This document shows positions 62,353 to 64,000 of a stretch of DNA of 64,000 bases, in pieces. This DNA is from Pseudanabaena sp. M085S1SP2A07QC. GTDB lineage: Bacteria > Cyanobacteriota > Cyanobacteriia > Pseudanabaenales > Pseudanabaenaceae. The notes below the pieces were generated by a model that was given only the letters and a program-made list of their open reading frames with translations, searched no databases and was not told where the DNA came from. How positions within the stretch are numbered: the first letter of the stretch is position 1; every line of letters begins with the position of its first letter. The stretch lies in the NCBI GenBank assembly GCA_020404895.1, contig JADBWK010000057.1:1-64000 (forward strand). The letters are read 5' to 3'. The position numbers and the translations under genes were made by a program.

Positions 62353-63075
62353 TCAAATATACATCTTCGCCTTTTCTAAATCGCTCGGAATATTAATCTC
62401 AATCATTTTCTCTTCCGTTAGAGAAACAGTGATTGAATATCCATTTTCAATCACACGAAGTTGCTCTAGTCCTTCACAGATTTCTAAGCTTGAGGGATCA
62501 AGCTTAGAGTATATTTCCAAAAATTCTCTTTGAAAAGCATACAATCCAAGGTGATGATAAACAGGAACAGAAACCACATGTCTATAATACGGAATTGGCG
62601 AACGCGAGAAATATATTGCGTTGCCTTTATTGTTGCAGATCACTTTCACGACATTTGGATCATGGTACTCACAATCAATATCAAGAGGGCAGGCTAATGT
62701 TGCCATGTTTGGAAGCTCTCCTCTCGTATAAGGACTAACAAGTAGCTCTAGCATTTTTGTAGTTACAAATGGCTGGTCGCATTGAATATTAGCAACAACA
62801 TCAACGTCTAATGAACACTGCCTTGCTATTTCTGCAACTCTATCTGAACCTGTCATATTTTGTGCGCTTGTAAATACTGCTATGCCTCCAAAATCTTTGA
62901 CACAGGACGCAACTTCATCACTATCTGTGGCAACAATAATATCTTCAAATATAGAGCTATTTTTAACGGACTGGTAAACCCAATAAACTATGGGATGATC
63001 TCCCAGAATCTGAAGCACTTTCCCCGGGAAACGCTTAGAGTTATATCTTGCTGGAATTACTGCAACAAACTTCAT
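62353..63075 (-). CDS. kdsB: CMP-Kdo synthetase (3-deoxy-manno-octulosonate cytidylyltransferase)
   Basis: A 240-residue nucleotidyltransferase. PARYNSKRFPGKVLQ is the CTP-binding start, VANIQCDQPFV the metal region, and IYFSRSPIPYYRH and YHHLGLYAFQREFLEIY are typical of KdsB. It would activate Kdo or a related sugar for cell-surface glycan. Kdo is not generally found in cyanobacterial lipopolysaccharide, so the product may be a capsule or related sugar. The gene is AT-rich with no HIP1 octamer, unlike its neighbours, and it is flanked by truncated genes, which suggests transfer. Confidence 0.9.
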   Translation of the reverse strand: MKFVAVIPARYNSKRFPGKVLQILGDHPIVYWVYQSVKNSSIFEDIIVATDSDEVASCVKDFGGIAVFTSAQNMTGSDRVAEIARQCSLDVDVVANIQCDQPFVTTKMLELLVSPYTRGELPNMATLACPLDIDCEYHDPNVVKVICNNKGNAIYFSRSPIPYYRHVVSVPVYHHLGLYAFQREFLEIYSKLDPSSLEICEGLEQLRVIENGYSITVSLTEEKMIEINIPSDLEKAKMYI

Positions 63076-63121
63076 ATGCTCAGTTGTAATATGGCTTGTC
63101 TCAGTGTAACTCTTAACCAGT

Positions 63122-64000
63122 GACTATTTACCCGTATACATCGACCTCCAAAGCCAATCCGCCAGCCAAAGCGAAGCCGACTTTTGCTTCACCATCGTTC
63201 GCGCCATCCACCGCGATGCCCGTAGCCAACAGGTACTCCTACCCACCCCACCCAAACGCGAAGAATTTCGCCTCAGCCCCTACACCCAACTCGAAGACTG
63301 GCTCGACACCACCCTAACCCAACTAGGCGACAGACGCATCCTCCTAAATATCGATGAATTTGAAGCGATCGGAACAGCAATGGAACAGGGACGCATTAGC
63401 ACCAATCTCTTTGACGAACTCCGCAGCCTCATCCAACATTGGGATCGCCTCAGTTTCCTCTTCTCTGGAGTCCAAACCCTAGACGAACTCGGAACCAACT
63501 GGAGCAGCTACTTCATTAGCGCCATGCCCATCGAGATGACCTACCTCAACCCCAACGAAGCCAGAGAACTACTCCTAAATCCCGATCCCGAATTCACCCT
63601 CGAATACGACACAGGCATCGTTGACCAAATTCTCAGCCTCACCCGTTGCCATCCCTACCTCCTCCAACTCCTCGGCTGGGTACTCGTGCAACTAGCCAAC
63701 ACCACCCACACCCAACTCGTCACCCCCACTCTCCTCCAATCCGCCATCCCCGAAGCCTACATCAACGGCATCGGCTACTTCACCAACGTTTGGGAACAAT
63801 TCACAGGCACATCCCCCACTGAAATCACCGCAGGTCAACAACAACTCCTAGCCCTAGCCCAAGGACAACAACCCCACCCCACCAATGAGTCAGCCCAAAA
63901 ATCCCTACAAAGAATGCTCCGCTATCACATTATCGAAAAAATCAACAACCAATACAAATTTGAAGTCCCCTTAATCGAACGTTGGGTCAGAGAGAAGTCA
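63122..64000 (+). pseudogene. AAA-like STAND ATPase fragment lacking its 5' end
   Basis: Frame open from about 63110 to the window edge reads DYLPVYIDLQSQSASQSEAD, Walker B RRILLNIDEFEAI, an FLFSGVQTLDELG sensor region, YLNPNEARELLLN and a C-terminal FEVPLIERWV, all typical of cyanobacterial AAA-like STAND ATPases. The Walker A region and any start codon are missing: a stop lies just upstream and the kdsB start is about 45 bases away. Codons are strongly C-ending. The 3' end is outside the window. Confidence 0.75.

Noticed and set aside
63120-63317. Short plus-strand frame at the start of the STAND fragment
   Set aside because: Wrong frame; the neighbouring frame from 63122 has the ATPase motifs.
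1-64000. CRISPR array
   Set aside because: No regularly spaced direct repeats; the repeats seen are dispersed palindromes.
1-64000. tRNA and rRNA genes
   Set aside because: No cloverleaf with a GTTCRA T-loop or rRNA-like stretch was recognised by eye in the gaps; a dedicated RNA search would be needed to be sure.

Overview
The window comes from a cyanobacterium. It carries photosystem I genes (psaK, psaL, psaI), phosphoribulokinase (prk) and the inducible CO2-uptake NDH-1 operon (ndhF3-ndhD3-cupA-cupS). The HIP1-type octamer GCGATCGC is frequent, and most ordinary genes are moderately AT-rich. The family content (many Uma2/DUF820 genes, cyanobacterial AAA-like STAND ATPases, short palindromic repeats) fits a filamentous or Pseudanabaena-like genome, but the genus is only a guess.

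Layout. 0-1 kb: two transposase remnants from different families joined together. 1-11 kb: an exported protein, then the low-CO2 operon with a Uma2 gene inside it, then a large membrane Fe-S/cyclic-nucleotide-domain protein. 11-22.5 kb: mostly housekeeping: ridA, an aldolase/dehydrogenase fusion, a molybdopterin oxidoreductase, a DciA-like protein with a P-loop ATPase, prk, cysH, an alpha/beta hydrolase, fabH and plsX. 22.5-32 kb: a prohibitin-like protein, Uma2, an amino-acid binding lipoprotein, a nitroreductase, psaK, a transglutaminase-like protein, a fatty-acid desaturase and a CFA-synthase-like methyltransferase. 32-40 kb: an ABC exporter, uvrA and several toxin-antitoxin modules, some decayed. 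40.5-46.4 kb: a compact five-gene minus-strand cassette (CHAT-STAND protein, PD-(D/E)xK nuclease, two Uma2 nucleases, AAA-like ATPase with membrane segment and coiled coil). 46-56 kb: nth, psaL-psaI, a pentapeptide protein, mraY, rsmB, a SOUL protein, a TPR protein and hisG. 56-64 kb: an accessory tail with Uma2, a NACHT NTPase, a trypsin-like protease, a TPR-CHAT gene broken by a mobile repeat, kdsB, and the 3' part of a STAND ATPase running off the window.

The most interesting material is of two kinds. First, there is a concentration of conflict-type proteins (CHAT proteases, STAND/NACHT ATPases, Uma2 and other PD-(D/E)xK nucleases, a trypsin-like protease, a Trypco1-like protein, PIN toxins). 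The five-gene cassette at 40.5-46.4 kb is the best candidate for an undescribed system. Second, there is a dense population of palindromic repeats. One 108-bp family has four copies. One copy has inserted into the TPR-CHAT gene with an apparent TA target duplication, and removing it restores the reading frame. Its central hairpin is flipped in two of four copies. Another palindrome sits in frame inside uvrA. Many stems close on the same GC-GNA-GC loop.

No rRNA, tRNA or CRISPR array was recognised by eye. Functional calls rest on recognised motifs and family knowledge; no searches were run.
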